Assembly (NCBI GenBank): GCA_030427245.1
Contig: JAUHXA010000050.1
Coordinates: forward strand, 1 to 55,412
From: Bacteroidia bacterium
GTDB taxonomy: Bacteria > Bacteroidota > Bacteroidia > Chitinophagales > UBA2359
Length of the DNA stretch: 55,412 nucleotides
Direction: 5' to 3'
Part shown: positions 8,006-15,634 of the stretch, piece after piece
How the letters are laid out: every line of letters begins with the position of its first letter
How positions within the stretch are numbered: position 1 is the first letter of the stretch
Translations under genes and position numbers: made by a program
The notes under the pieces: generated by a model
Databases searched by the model: none
What the model was told of the DNA's origin: nothing
Seen by the model: the letters and a program-made list of their open reading frames with translations, nothing else

Positions 8006-10444
8006 CTATGCCGTTTGGGTCAAGTTTTTCAACTCTTCCTTTAACTGCTCGTGAGCTATTCTACAAACTTCGTCAATTTTTTTAATTTGATTGCCAATTT
8101 GATCCAAGTTTTTCTGTTCCCAAGCGTTATTTTCGACCGTTCTACACAGCTCTGTATTTTCGGTCAAACCCAAGTAGCCACAAGTTGATTTCAGTTTGTG
8201 AGCCGATTGTTTGACCTTCTCCCAATCTCGATGCTCGAAATCGTCTTGCAATTTAGCAATCTCTTTCGGCATATCTCGTATCAAGGTCTCCAAAAAGGTG
8301 ATTTTTACATCCACTTGTCCACCCGTCAATGTGTCTAAGTATTCAAAGTTGATGATTTTCTGTACTTGAGGCTGAGGTTTTACAGCCATTTTGGGCGCTG
8401 CTTCTTTTGTAGTTGTGTAGTCTTGTGAAATGGTACTTAACTTATCGCCCAGTATTTTGTTCAATTTTTTAAACAAAACGTTGGGGTTGATGGGTTTTGC
8501 GACAAACTCATCCATTCCAATGTCAAAACATTTTTGGGCGTTTTTCTTGAAAGCATGAGCGGTCATTGCAATGATTGGAATGTCTTTGATAGGACTTGGA
8601 AAATTATTGCGGATGTATTTTGTGGTTTCGTAACCATCCATTTCGGGCATAGAAATGTCCATAAGAATGACATCATAAGCAGAAAATTCTTTGAGCATGT
8701 CAATTGCAATGCGTCCATTGTCTGCAATCTTCAGGTTGACATTCGGTGACCATTTGTGAATCAAATCAGTAGCAACCAATTGATTGAGTTTGTGGTCTTC
8801 TACCAACAGTATATCTATTTTTTCTCGGGTATTCTTAACTACGTCTTCCGCTCTGACCCGTCGTACATTATTGTCGGAAGTATAAACGGCGATATCATCT
8901 CTCTCAGTCGAACCCTTTGAATCATTGGTGACTACAGCGTATTCCGATTCAATGTATTTTTCAAATTTGATGAAGAAAGTAAAAGTAGAACCTCTACCAT
9001 ATTCACTTTCAAGTCCCATTTCACCGCCAAACAATTCTACAATTTTCTTAGCAATGCTCAAGCCCAAACCTGTGCCGCCTCTATTGTTGATGCCCTGTGC
9101 TTGTTCAAAACTTTCAAAGACCTTTGCCTGTTTGTCGTCAGGAATACCCATTCCGGTATCTTTCACCGAAAATTTGATTTCCGAAAATTCGGTAGATTCA
9201 TCTAATACTTCCACCCGAATCAATACTTCACCTTTGTCAGTATATTTGATGGCATTGCTCACCAAGTTGTTCAGTACGGAGTAAAGTCGAACAGAGTCGG
9301 CAATCACCTTATCGGGTAAACTCACATCTAATTGAGTAAACAAATTGATTTTTTTCTCCTTCGCCTTGTATTTGTGCTGTTGCACCAAATCCTGAATCAA
9401 GTCTTGTATGCGAATCGGCTGCAATTCCAACTCCAATTTTCCCGCTTCAATTTTAGAAAAATCTAAAATACTGTTGATAAGCTTCAATAGGTTGTCAGCA
9501 GAAAGCTTTAGTGCTCGAATGTATTCTTGTTGTTTGGTTGTCAAAGGGGTGTGCTCTAAAAGATGAGTCATTCCGATGACCACATTCATAGGAGTTCGAA
9601 TCTCATGGCTCATATTGTCCAGAAACTGTCCTTTAAGCATTGCAGAACGTTCAGCTACTTGTTTAGCTCGCTCTAATTCTTGTGTTTTTTTTCGAATGGT
9701 AATGTCCCGTATCATCCCGTGATAACCTGTCAATTCGCCATCAATCGAACGCCAAGCCGTTGAAGTAAGTAAACAGTCGAGGACAGAGCCATTTTTACGC
9801 CTTAATCTTGCTTCAAAATCTTTTACTGCACCCGTTTTTTCCAATTCTTCATTGAAGGTTTGGAGAGCTTCTGTGTCGTCAAAAAGAGAGTCATTGGTCA
9901 AGCTTTTGAATTCCTCTCTGCTGTAACCAAACATTTTTAGAAGGGACTGATTGAAGTCTGAAAATTTTCTTTCAGGAGTTGTGATATAAATAGCATCTTG
10001 GGAGTCTTCAAAAACGTGTCGAAACCTTTTTTCACTTTCTTCGACCTTCAATTGCATTCTCCTCCTTTCGATGGCATGTAGTACAGATCGGGTCAAAGAA
10101 CTTGTATCAATTTGTCCTTTTACAAGATAATCCTGTGCCCCCATTTTCACTGCTTTCACGCCCACGCTTTCGTCGTCTAAACCCGTTAGTACCACAATAG
10201 ATACGGTATGGGGTACACCTTTGATGGCTTTTGTCAATGTATCGAAACCAGAGCTATCGGGCAAGCTCAAGTCCAATAACATAATGTCAAAGCGTTTTCC
10301 TTGTTGGACATGAGCTAAGCCTTCTGATAAACGCATAGCATGGGTCAGGTCAAAATCTATTGAAGTAGATTCTCGAAGAAATATTTCCACCAGTTTTGCA
10401 TCTCCTGGATTATCTTCTATAAGCAGTATCTGAATTCTTTCCAT
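8006..10444 (-). CDS. Hybrid sensor histidine kinase, REC-PAS-HisKA-HATPase-REC-Hpt
   Basis: 812 residues, cytoplasmic (no membrane segment). Domains: receiver 1 (about 1-125, Asp in IMLLDLSLPD); PAS with PAC (about 140-255); HisKA (about 280-345) with NMSHEIRTPMN; HATPase (about 390-505) with N box NLVSNAIKYTD and G boxes DTGMGIP and GGTGLGLSI; receiver 2 (about 545-670, Asp in VILMDISMPEMDG); and Hpt (about 715-805) with QSAHKLKSTCGYLG. It can therefore run a full His-Asp-His relay in one chain. The N-terminal REC suggests that its input is another kinase. Neighbouring single REC proteins are the likely partners. Confidence 0.95.
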   Translation of the reverse strand: MERIQILLIEDNPGDAKLVEIFLRESTSIDFDLTHAMRLSEGLAHVQQGKRFDIMLLDLSLPDSSGFDTLTKAIKGVPHTVSIVVLTGLDDESVGVKAVKMGAQDYLVKGQIDTSSLTRSVLHAIERRRMQLKVEESEKRFRHVFEDSQDAIYITTPERKFSDFNQSLLKMFGYSREEFKSLTNDSLFDDTEALQTFNEELEKTGAVKDFEARLRRKNGSVLDCLLTSTAWRSIDGELTGYHGMIRDITIRKKTQELERAKQVAERSAMLKGQFLDNMSHEIRTPMNVVIGMTHLLEHTPLTTKQQEYIRALKLSADNLLKLINSILDFSKIEAGKLELELQPIRIQDLIQDLVQQHKYKAKEKKINLFTQLDVSLPDKVIADSVRLYSVLNNLVSNAIKYTDKGEVLIRVEVLDESTEFSEIKFSVKDTGMGIPDDKQAKVFESFEQAQGINNRGGTGLGLSIAKKIVELFGGEMGLESEYGRGSTFTFFIKFEKYIESEYAVVTNDSKGSTERDDIAVYTSDNNVRRVRAEDVVKNTREKIDILLVEDHKLNQLVATDLIHKWSPNVNLKIADNGRIAIDMLKEFSAYDVILMDISMPEMDGYETTKYIRNNFPSPIKDIPIIAMTAHAFKKNAQKCFDIGMDEFVAKPINPNVLFKKLNKILGDKLSTISQDYTTTKEAAPKMAVKPQPQVQKIINFEYLDTLTGGQVDVKITFLETLIRDMPKEIAKLQDDFEHRDWEKVKQSAHKLKSTCGYLGLTENTELCRTVENNAWEQKNLDQIGNQIKKIDEVCRIAHEQLKEELKNLTQTA

Positions 10445-10504
10445 TGAGCCGAAATTTCGAGTTTTGTACTTGAATTAAGTGTAGTATGTAAAAAAAAATT
10501 GCTT

Positions 10505-10948
10505 CTACTGAATTTCAGAAGGCAATCTTACCATCGTTAGCCAAAACTGTTCTATTGCATTAATCACATCAATAAATTTGTTGAAATCTACAGGTTTTGT
10601 AATATAACAATTGGCATGTAAATCATAAGCTTTCAAAATGTCCGTTTCTGCATTAGAAGTGGTCAATACAACCACTGGAATGCGTTTCAAACTGGAATCA
10701 TTTTTAATCGTTGAAAGCACCTCCCTACCATCTTTTTTAGGTAAATTTAAGTCCAACAAAATCAAATCAGGACGAGGAGAGTCTTCATATTTACCTTCTT
10801 TTTGTAGATATAGAATGGCTTCTGCGCCGTCCATTACTACGTTCATGTTAGAAGGAACACTACCTTCCTTCAATGCTTCTTTGGTTAGTCTGACATCCCC
10901 TGGGTTGTCTTCAACCAATAGGATTTCAATGATTTTATTTTCTTTCAT
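10505..10948 (-). CDS. Response regulator, Rcp1-like single REC domain
   Basis: A receiver domain of about 147 residues: IEILLVEDNPGDVRLTKEAL, phospho-acceptor in DLILLDLNLPKKDG, VVVLTTSNAE, and CYITKPVDFNKF. The extra length and the NPGD signature match Rcp1-type regulators, which commonly partner with phytochrome-like or hybrid kinases. I chose the ATG at 10948 (MKENKIIE) over an in-frame start 11 codons upstream. It is first in the minus-strand phosphorelay cluster, about 60 bp before the hybrid kinase. Confidence 0.92.
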   Translation of the reverse strand: MKENKIIEILLVEDNPGDVRLTKEALKEGSVPSNMNVVMDGAEAILYLQKEGKYEDSPRPDLILLDLNLPKKDGREVLSTIKNDSSLKRIPVVVLTTSNAETDILKAYDLHANCYITKPVDFNKFIDVINAIEQFWLTMVRLPSEIQ

Positions 10949-11156
10949 CGGGATTGATGGATTAAGAGTCTCTACAATCAAGTTTTATTTTTTGAGAACA
11001 AATAAATTCTTATCAATTATTGATTTGATAGAATTTTTGCATTTGAATTATCTCTTCAAAAATATCAACTACTATGCCATATATTTTAATATTGTTTCTT
11101 TTACAGAAAAAAAGTAGTTTCGTAGTCAGTTTCAACTTGAATCAAACTCATTTGTT

Positions 11157-11930
11157 ATGAAAAAAATTATCTATGTATTATATTTTGGTGGGCTACTGTT
11201 TTTGTGGAGTTGTAAAGGTACAAAAACAACTCCTCAAAAAGTAGAAAAAGGGGATATTATAAATACTCATACATCTGCACCTAAAAAGTTTGTGCCTCCT
11301 GCTGACAAATTGCTTTATGAAGATTTCAAAAGCATCAAAAAAATGCAGGTGATTCTGTATCTAAACAATTATCCGACAGGTCGTGTAACCGGTGAAATGA
11401 ATGTAGAAACTCTTCGAGCGTTGTCTGCTTTTCAGGCGGATAACAATATCAAAGTGGGAGACCGCTCTGCAACTACAATCAATGCTTTAGGAGTCAAACG
11501 AATGGATTTCGATGTTTCCGTTTTGCAGGAAATGCTGGAGCGGAAGGGCTTTGATGTGGGGGTTATTGATGGAATTTTAGGTCCTAAGACAAGAACTGCT
11601 TACCAAACTTTTTTGCACAGAAACAACTTAGAGGGTTTGGGGTTTAGTGAAAAAATCAAAGAGGTGTTGACGAAAGAACCTTCAATGGCTGAAGTGAGAG
11701 GGAAGGAGAGTGCAAGTAGTTTTGTGCCTGAAAAAAAGAATACTCCTGCACTTCCTTCGGTTGCTGTGCAACAAGTACAAGAAGCTTTGATGCGAAAGGG
11801 GTATGATCCAGGAGAAGTCAATGGGGTATTTTCTCCACAAACACAAGATGCCTTGTTTAAGTATCAAGTGGATAAATTGTTGCCGATTGGGGGCTTCAAT
11901 GAGGACACTATGAAGGCATTAGGCTTGTGA
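11157..11930 (+). CDS. Lipoprotein with three peptidoglycan-binding-like repeats
   Basis: A 257-residue predicted lipoprotein: the signal peptide ends LFLWSC (lipobox, Cys near residue 19). Three repeats of PG_binding_1 type follow, at about 56-108 (VILYLNNYPTGRVTGEMNVETLRALSAFQ), 117-165 (LQEMLERKGFDVGVIDGILGPKTRTAYQTF) and 205-257 (VQEALMRKGYDPGEVNGVFSPQTQDALFKYQ). Each shows the GxxxGxxxxxT pattern of the family. It probably tethers the envelope to murein. No enzyme domain is attached. It is alone on its strand, with an AT-rich hairpin about 110 bp downstream. Confidence 0.87.
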   Translation: MKKIIYVLYFGGLLFLWSCKGTKTTPQKVEKGDIINTHTSAPKKFVPPADKLLYEDFKSIKKMQVILYLNNYPTGRVTGEMNVETLRALSAFQADNNIKVGDRSATTINALGVKRMDFDVSVLQEMLERKGFDVGVIDGILGPKTRTAYQTFLHRNNLEGLGFSEKIKEVLTKEPSMAEVRGKESASSFVPEKKNTPALPSVAVQQVQEALMRKGYDPGEVNGVFSPQTQDALFKYQVDKLLPIGGFNEDTMKALGL

Positions 11931-12041
11931 GCAACACTTGGCAACTCAATTCTACGCTTTTCTTTTCATAACTGCTTTGCAGATAATTAACCTTTTTATC
12001 AGTGTGGAGCAAAATAAAAATCAATGAGCAAGAGAATTTAA

Positions 12042-12079
12042 TTTTCTGAATTTTCAATAAATTTTGAAAATTCAGAAAA
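12042..12079. repeat. Perfect 16-bp AT-rich inverted repeat (hairpin)
   Basis: TTTTCTGAATTTTCAA, a 6-nt TAAATT loop, then its exact complement. It lies in the 298-bp gap between the PG-binding lipoprotein and the DCC gene. It could be a terminator or an operator-like site; there is no T tract directly after the stem on either strand. Confidence 0.7.
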
Positions 12080-12228
12080 ATATATTAAATTGCAGTAGTA
12101 GCGCAACACGTATTGTAGATTTATTGTGTCTAAAAAATCTCCAGATAGATTCTATTTGTAGAAATTAAGCCATAAGATATTTCCAATATGACACACTCTA
12201 TTTTGTTATTTTTAACCTCATTCATATT

Positions 12229-13086
12229 ATGGAAGCTACTGCAAATAAAGCCATCATTTACGATGATACTTGCCCTTTGTGTGTTTTATATACAGGGGCT
12301 TTTGTTAAAACAGGAATGTTGAAAGAAGACAACCGCATTTCCTTCAATGAGTTGGCAGAAAAAAGTGAATTGACCGCAAATATGGACTTGCACCGCAGCA
12401 AACATGAAATTCCTTTGGTGGATTTGAAGGGCGGAGAAACCTTATATGGCTTGGATAGTTTGGTGTTTATTTTGAGTCAAAAAATGCCGTTTATTGTTTG
12501 GTTTTTGCAGTTTCGACCAATTCGTGCTTTCTTCAAAACCTTGTACAATATCGTTTCCTTTAATCGAAGGGTCATTGTAGGGGCTGCCAAATCTCCTTCT
12601 AATGCGTATGATTGTACGCCTGATTTTCATATAGGATATCGAATAACCTACATTGCCTTGGCGACTTTGATAGGTATCTTGGGGTTTTTCTTTTTGAGTT
12701 ACACGATTGCTTCTTCTGATGCTATTCATACGATTGTATTTGTTAACTTCTTGGTTTTATGGACAGCTGTAATTGGTTCGGGAATATACGGTCTGATAAG
12801 TTTGGTGACGATATCCGACAATCAAACACGCATCGAATATTTTGGGCAACTGGCAACGATAGGATTGATGGGCTTAGGTATTTATGTGGCCTTGATGAGT
12901 TTTGTGGCTTTGATACCAACTATGGGTGTAGCGACTTTTGGGAGTCTTTTGGCGGTTGTGGTGAGTTTTGGAGTGGTATGTCGGGCGCATTTTCGCAGAT
13001 TGAAGGTGGTGGGATTGGGAGATTGGAGGTTGGTTGTTTGGGTATTGAGCTTTGTAGTGGGTGTGTTGATTGTTTTGAGTAGTTGA
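12229..13086 (+). CDS. DCC-family thiol-disulfide oxidoreductase with membrane domain
   Basis: 285 residues. The N-terminal DUF393 (DCC) domain (about 1-130) has the name-giving DxxCxxC motif in IIYDDTCPLCVLYTG and the downstream LYGLDSLVFIL block; it is thioredoxin-like. The C-terminal half has about four membrane helices (from about 140 on) ending in a basic ARAHFRR segment and a final hydrophobic helix. The DCC-plus-membrane arrangement is known in the family, but the redox partner is not. The gene stands alone between Lrp-side genes and the lipoprotein. Confidence 0.82.
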   Translation: MEATANKAIIYDDTCPLCVLYTGAFVKTGMLKEDNRISFNELAEKSELTANMDLHRSKHEIPLVDLKGGETLYGLDSLVFILSQKMPFIVWFLQFRPIRAFFKTLYNIVSFNRRVIVGAAKSPSNAYDCTPDFHIGYRITYIALATLIGILGFFFLSYTIASSDAIHTIVFVNFLVLWTAVIGSGIYGLISLVTISDNQTRIEYFGQLATIGLMGLGIYVALMSFVALIPTMGVATFGSLLAVVVSFGVVCRAHFRRLKVVGLGDWRLVVWVLSFVVGVLIVLSS

Positions 13087-13132
13087 GTGAGGCATAGATA
13101 TGGAGTTTTTTGCTTACTTAATACAAAAAATG

Positions 13133-13208
13133 AACGCTGAGACGCTGAGACGCAGAGAGTTTATTGGAGGAGTAAGTGAGAATTCGCCGTCGTTTGAAAA
13201 ACACGGCG
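13133..13208. repeat. Short imperfect tandem (ACGCTGAG) and a CGCCGT/ACGGCG hairpin
   Basis: Three imperfect 8-10 bp units (ACGCTGAG, ACGCTGAG, ACGCAGAG) at 13133-13158, followed by a 7-bp stem TCGCCGT/ACGGCGA at 13184-13209. The GTTTGAAAAACACGGCGA stretch resembles part of the 137-bp repeat unit at 22.5 kb, so this may be a degenerate relative. Confidence 0.45.
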
Positions 13209-13233
13209 ACATTTGAACGGAATGTAACAAATA

Positions 13234-13260
13234 AAAAAAACTGCGATTTTCAGTTTTTTT
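13234..13260. terminator. Possible weak terminator overlapping a stop codon
   Basis: AAAAAAACTG, a 7-nt loop, then CAGTTTTTTT. It overlaps the last two bases of the minus-strand kinase stop codon. The stem is short in G/C pairs, so efficiency is uncertain. Confidence 0.4.
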
Positions 13261-13771
13261 ATGGAGAGGAGAGTTTTTCTAAAAAATTAGCAACTTCTGC
13301 ATCATTCTTCAGAATGTAAACATTGATTCTATCTTTTGCGGCTTCCAATAGCCTCAACATCTTTGGGCGGCTTCGTTGAGGAAATTTCCAAAGATAAATT
13401 AAGAATTCCAGAGAAATCCTTTCTGGACAGCCTGCTGCCATATTTGGACGGTCTTTTCCATAGTATTGAAGATTTCTTTTGAGGACTCTGGTGATACACT
13501 TCCATTTCGGAAAATCCAAAAAAATAACCGTATCAGCTTGGGTCAATCGTAGCTCCAGAGTACCTGAGTAATTTCCATCCATTATCCATTTTTCGCCTTT
13601 TATCAATTGTTTTACTTTTTGCTCCCACACAGGTTTAGTGGATTCTACCCAATTGACGTTCCAATAGTGTTCGTCTAAATGAATAAGAGGAATTTGCAGT
13701 ATTTTTTGAAGTCTAACCGATAGGGTAGATTTACCTGCTCCCCCACTGCCAACGATGAGGATTCTTTTCAT
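13259..13771 (-). CDS. P-loop nucleotide kinase-like protein (topology modulation/FlaR type)
   Basis: 170 residues. The Walker A motif GSGGAGKST is at residues 8-16, followed by IPLIHLDEHYW (acid and aromatic pocket), WIMDGNYSGTLELRL, ADTVIFLDFPKWKCITRVLKR (Walker B region) and a basic lid RPKMLRLL. This is the pattern of the adenylate-kinase-like group often annotated as 'topology modulation protein' or FlaR, whose substrate is not established. It lies just downstream of the lrp-like gene on the same strand, 44 bp apart, so the two may be co-transcribed. Confidence 0.85.
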   Translation of the reverse strand: MKRILIVGSGGAGKSTLSVRLQKILQIPLIHLDEHYWNVNWVESTKPVWEQKVKQLIKGEKWIMDGNYSGTLELRLTQADTVIFLDFPKWKCITRVLKRNLQYYGKDRPNMAAGCPERISLEFLIYLWKFPQRSRPKMLRLLEAAKDRINVYILKNDAEVANFLEKLSSP

Positions 13772-13815
13772 ATTGATTGGGGAATTAGGAATGGTGGAGA
13801 TTTGATTTTGAAGTT

Positions 13816-14304
13816 TTACAAAATTTCTATTGCTTCTTCAATTAATTTTATCGGTCGGTTGATGGTTTCCTCCAATGAAATAAAGGTTTCGGTGCGCTGA
13901 ATTCCTTTGATGGGTTGAATTTTGTCATGTAGTACTTCTTTGAGGTGATTGGTGTCTTTGCAAATGATTTTCACAAACATACTGTAAGTTCCTGTGGTAT
14001 AATTCAATCCAATGACTTCGGGTATATCCTTCAATGCTCCTGCAACATCATCGTACATAGAACTTTGTTGGAGGTAAACGCCTAAGAAAGCAGTCACATC
14101 ATATCCCAATCTTTCGTGATTGACCACCAATTGATGCCGTTTGACAATACCCATCTGTTCCATTTTTCGCATCCGTACATGTACCGTACCTGGTGATACG
14201 TGTAGCAGTTCCCCAATTTTAGTGTAAGGGATTTTGGCATCTTCCATTAAAATAGAAAGTATCTGCAAATCTAAATTATCAATATCATAATTTTTGTGTT
14301 CCAT
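13816..14304 (-). CDS. Lrp/AsnC family transcriptional regulator
   Basis: 162 residues. The N-terminal winged helix (about 8-65) has DLQILSILMEDAKIPYTKIGELLHVSPGTVHVRMRKMEQMGIV, and the C-terminal RAM/AsnC ligand-binding domain (about 75-155) has YNYTTGTYSMFVKIICKD-type strands and the ETFISLEETI end. It is a cytoplasmic DNA-binding protein, probably sensing an amino acid. I chose the ATG at 14304 over a TTG at 14307. The start lies close to the divergent tRNA-like array promoter. Confidence 0.93.
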   Translation of the reverse strand: MEHKNYDIDNLDLQILSILMEDAKIPYTKIGELLHVSPGTVHVRMRKMEQMGIVKRHQLVVNHERLGYDVTAFLGVYLQQSSMYDDVAGALKDIPEVIGLNYTTGTYSMFVKIICKDTNHLKEVLHDKIQPIKGIQRTETFISLEETINRPIKLIEEAIEIL

Positions 14305-14385
14305 CAAAGGTTGATTTTATCATTTTTGCAATAAAAAGGCAATTTATTGAATAATCTGTAATAATTCAAGCAATTCGTTAAAAAA

Positions 14386-14417
14386 TTTGCAAGAAACATG
14401 GCGATACCTTAACTTTG
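14386..14417 (+). promoter_or_regulatory. Bacteroidota housekeeping promoter of the tRNA-like array
   Basis: TTTG at 14386-14389, a 20-bp spacer, then TAACTTTG at 14410-14417: both elements match the -33/-7 consensus at standard spacing. A start near 14424 would put the first tRNA-like gene about 60 nt into the transcript. It is the best promoter match I found in the window. Confidence 0.7.
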
Positions 14418-14486
14418 CCATTGTAATCGAAAGGATGATATTTAAAACAAAACATCCGTTAGTTTTCAAAATTCCATCCAAAAACA

Positions 14487-14615
14487 CTGTAAGGTGATGA
14501 AATTGGCAGCCATGCCCCCTTGTCTCGGGGGTGAAGAGCTTGGGATAAATCTTTCGCACTAGCAAAAACGCAAAAGACTAACTACTTCGTGAAGGTTCGA
14601 ATCCTTCCCTTACAG
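14487..14615 (+). tRNA. tRNA-like gene, copy 1 (giant variable arm)
   Basis: A cloverleaf can be drawn directly. An 8-bp acceptor (CTGTAAGG/CCTTACAG) is followed by TG at positions 8-9, a D-arm (ATG, AAATTGGCAGC loop, CAT), an anticodon stem CCCCC/GGGGG with 7-nt loop TTGTCTC, a variable region of about 59 nt that folds into its own GAAG...CTTC arm, and a T-arm GAAGG-TTCGAAT-CCTTC. The D-loop and long arm resemble type II (Leu/Ser) tRNAs, but a normal variable arm is 10-25 nt. The loop would read GUC as anticodon with U at position 37, which fits no type II tRNA. CCA is not encoded. It may be a functional unusual tRNA or a tRNA-derived ncRNA. Confidence 0.6.
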
Positions 14616-14737
14616 CTAACTAAGTTCTTTTTTTTGTTGAAATCTGTTGATTGAAGTTTGGGTATTGAATATTAAAAAGGTGCTAAATAACCAAAAAATA
14701 TTCATTCTGCCTAATTTTTTAGCTTTAATCCACAATA

Positions 14738-14867
14738 CTGTAAGGTGATGAAATTGGCAGCCATGCCCTCTTGTCTCGGGGGTGAAGATAACAGGATAAA
14801 TCTTTTTCGTACTAGCTAAACGCAAAAGACCAACTGCTTCGTGAAGGTTCGAATCCTTCCCTTACAG
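14738..14867 (+). tRNA. tRNA-like gene, copy 2 (giant variable arm)
   Basis: Same architecture as copy 1: acceptor 14738-14745/14860-14867, anticodon stem CCCTC/GGGGG (14766-14770/14778-14782, one G-U pair instead of G-C), loop TTGTCTC, a 60-nt variable region (14783-14842) with inner hairpin ATCTTTTTCGT/ACGCAAAAGAC, and a T-arm at 14843-14859. Most changes from copy 1 fall in the variable arm and keep its pairing, which argues for selection on structure. It lies 122 bp downstream of copy 1 on the same strand, with no strong promoter of its own. Confidence 0.6.
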
Positions 14868-14953
14868 CTTTTTAGTTCTTTTAATATTGGTGATTTGTTG
14901 ATGAGTGATTGTGTTTTGAAAAAACTACAAGTCACTAATGACCCATCACAACA

Positions 14954-15083
14954 CTGTAAGGTGATGAAATTGGCAGCCATGCCCTCTTGTCTCGGGGGTG
15001 AAGGTAACAGGATAAATCTTTTTCGTACTAGCTAAACGCAAAAGACCAACTGCTTCGTGAAGGTTCGAATCCTTCCCTTACAG
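14954..15083 (+). tRNA. tRNA-like gene, copy 3 (giant variable arm)
   Basis: Almost identical to copy 2 over all 130 nt (one visible difference, GAAGG for GAAGA at the start of the variable arm). Acceptor 14954-14961/15076-15083, loop TTGTCTC and T-loop TTCGAAT are intact. The discriminator base is C in all three copies; here it is followed by CAC, not CCA. Flanks differ between copies, so the conserved unit is exactly the cloverleaf, suggesting gene duplication rather than one long repeat. Confidence 0.6.
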
Positions 15084-15117
15084 CCACTTTTTCTTCTATT
15101 TTACTTTTTAGGTGCAA

Positions 15118-15468
15118 GAAGGTAGCTGCGCTCAAACAATCTGCTCCCAATAATTTTATCGGCTCGATTATTTCTATCTCCGCATATTTTGCAATTAATT
15201 GGCAGACACCCGATAGCTTCTTTTTCTTGGCAGGTTCGAGTGCATTTTTCTATTCTTCTTCGCTGATATTCACCCTAAATTCTTGATTCAAAAATTTGTA
15301 CAGCATTTTCTATGGAAGGAGGTCATTGGCACATCTCCAATCCCTGATGCTCATCTCCATTTTTATTTCAATTGATGGTTCTGCTTCTGGGTCAAGAGGA
15401 CTTGACAATCGGTGCTGCTCTTTGAATATTTCGAGTATCTCCTTCGATGTGTATTTTCTTTGTTTTCC
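15118..15468 (-). pseudogene. Decayed protein-coding gene with two in-frame TAG stops
   Basis: Reading the minus strand from about 15468 gives a protein-like frame of about 115 codons (ILEIFKEQHRLSSPLDPE, MSIRDWRCANDLLP, stop, KMLYKFLNQEFRVNISEEE, stop, KNALEPAKKKKLSGVCQL, IEPIKLLGADCLSAATFL). The two stops (15310-15312 and 15250-15252) sit where a tryptophan would fit, so each could be a TGG-to-TAG change. There is no start codon, and the 3' end runs into tRNA-like copy 3 without a stop of its own. I do not recognise the family. Confidence 0.5.
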
Positions 15469-15483
15469 TTTTCATTAAATTGA

Positions 15484-15622
15484 GCTTAACGGAGCGATTG
15501 TACACTTAGTCACACCCACGACCACGAGTAGCGAAAGCTCACTGCTAAAGAGAACTCCTTTAAAGATGAAAGTAATGTAAACTTGCTATAGTGGGTGCTG
15601 CCAGAGTGTACACATTGTTGGC
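15484..15622. repeat. attC-like imperfect palindrome A (139 bp)
   Basis: It begins GCTTAACGGAGCGATTGTACACT and ends AGTGTACACATTGTTGGCT in antiparallel register: the outer AGCyyAAC/GTTGGCT and inner TGTACACT arms pair, as do CACCCAC/GTGGGTG further in. RYYYAAC at one end is the integron attC boundary; the other end only partly fits GTTRRRY. It is about 88% similar to element B over the first 60 bp (both contain CACCCACGACCACG and GTAGCGAAAGCT). Confidence 0.55.
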
Positions 15623-15634
15623 TACAGCCTTTTT

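Noticed and set aside
14783-14842. tmRNA-type tag reading frame inside the tRNA-like unit (AKDQLLR then stop)
   Set aside because: Copy 1 has a stop within the same frame, tmRNA tags end in LAA-type residues, and no tmRNA pseudoknots or 5'/3' consensus fit.
14344-15083. Protein ORFs over the tRNA-like genes (including the HGCQFHHLTV frames)
   Set aside because: The shared residues are only the reverse complement of the conserved D-arm and acceptor; a structured RNA explains the conservation better.
15296-15478. Plus-strand 60-residue ORF over the pseudogene region
   Set aside because: The minus-strand frame is much more protein-like; this is its shadow.
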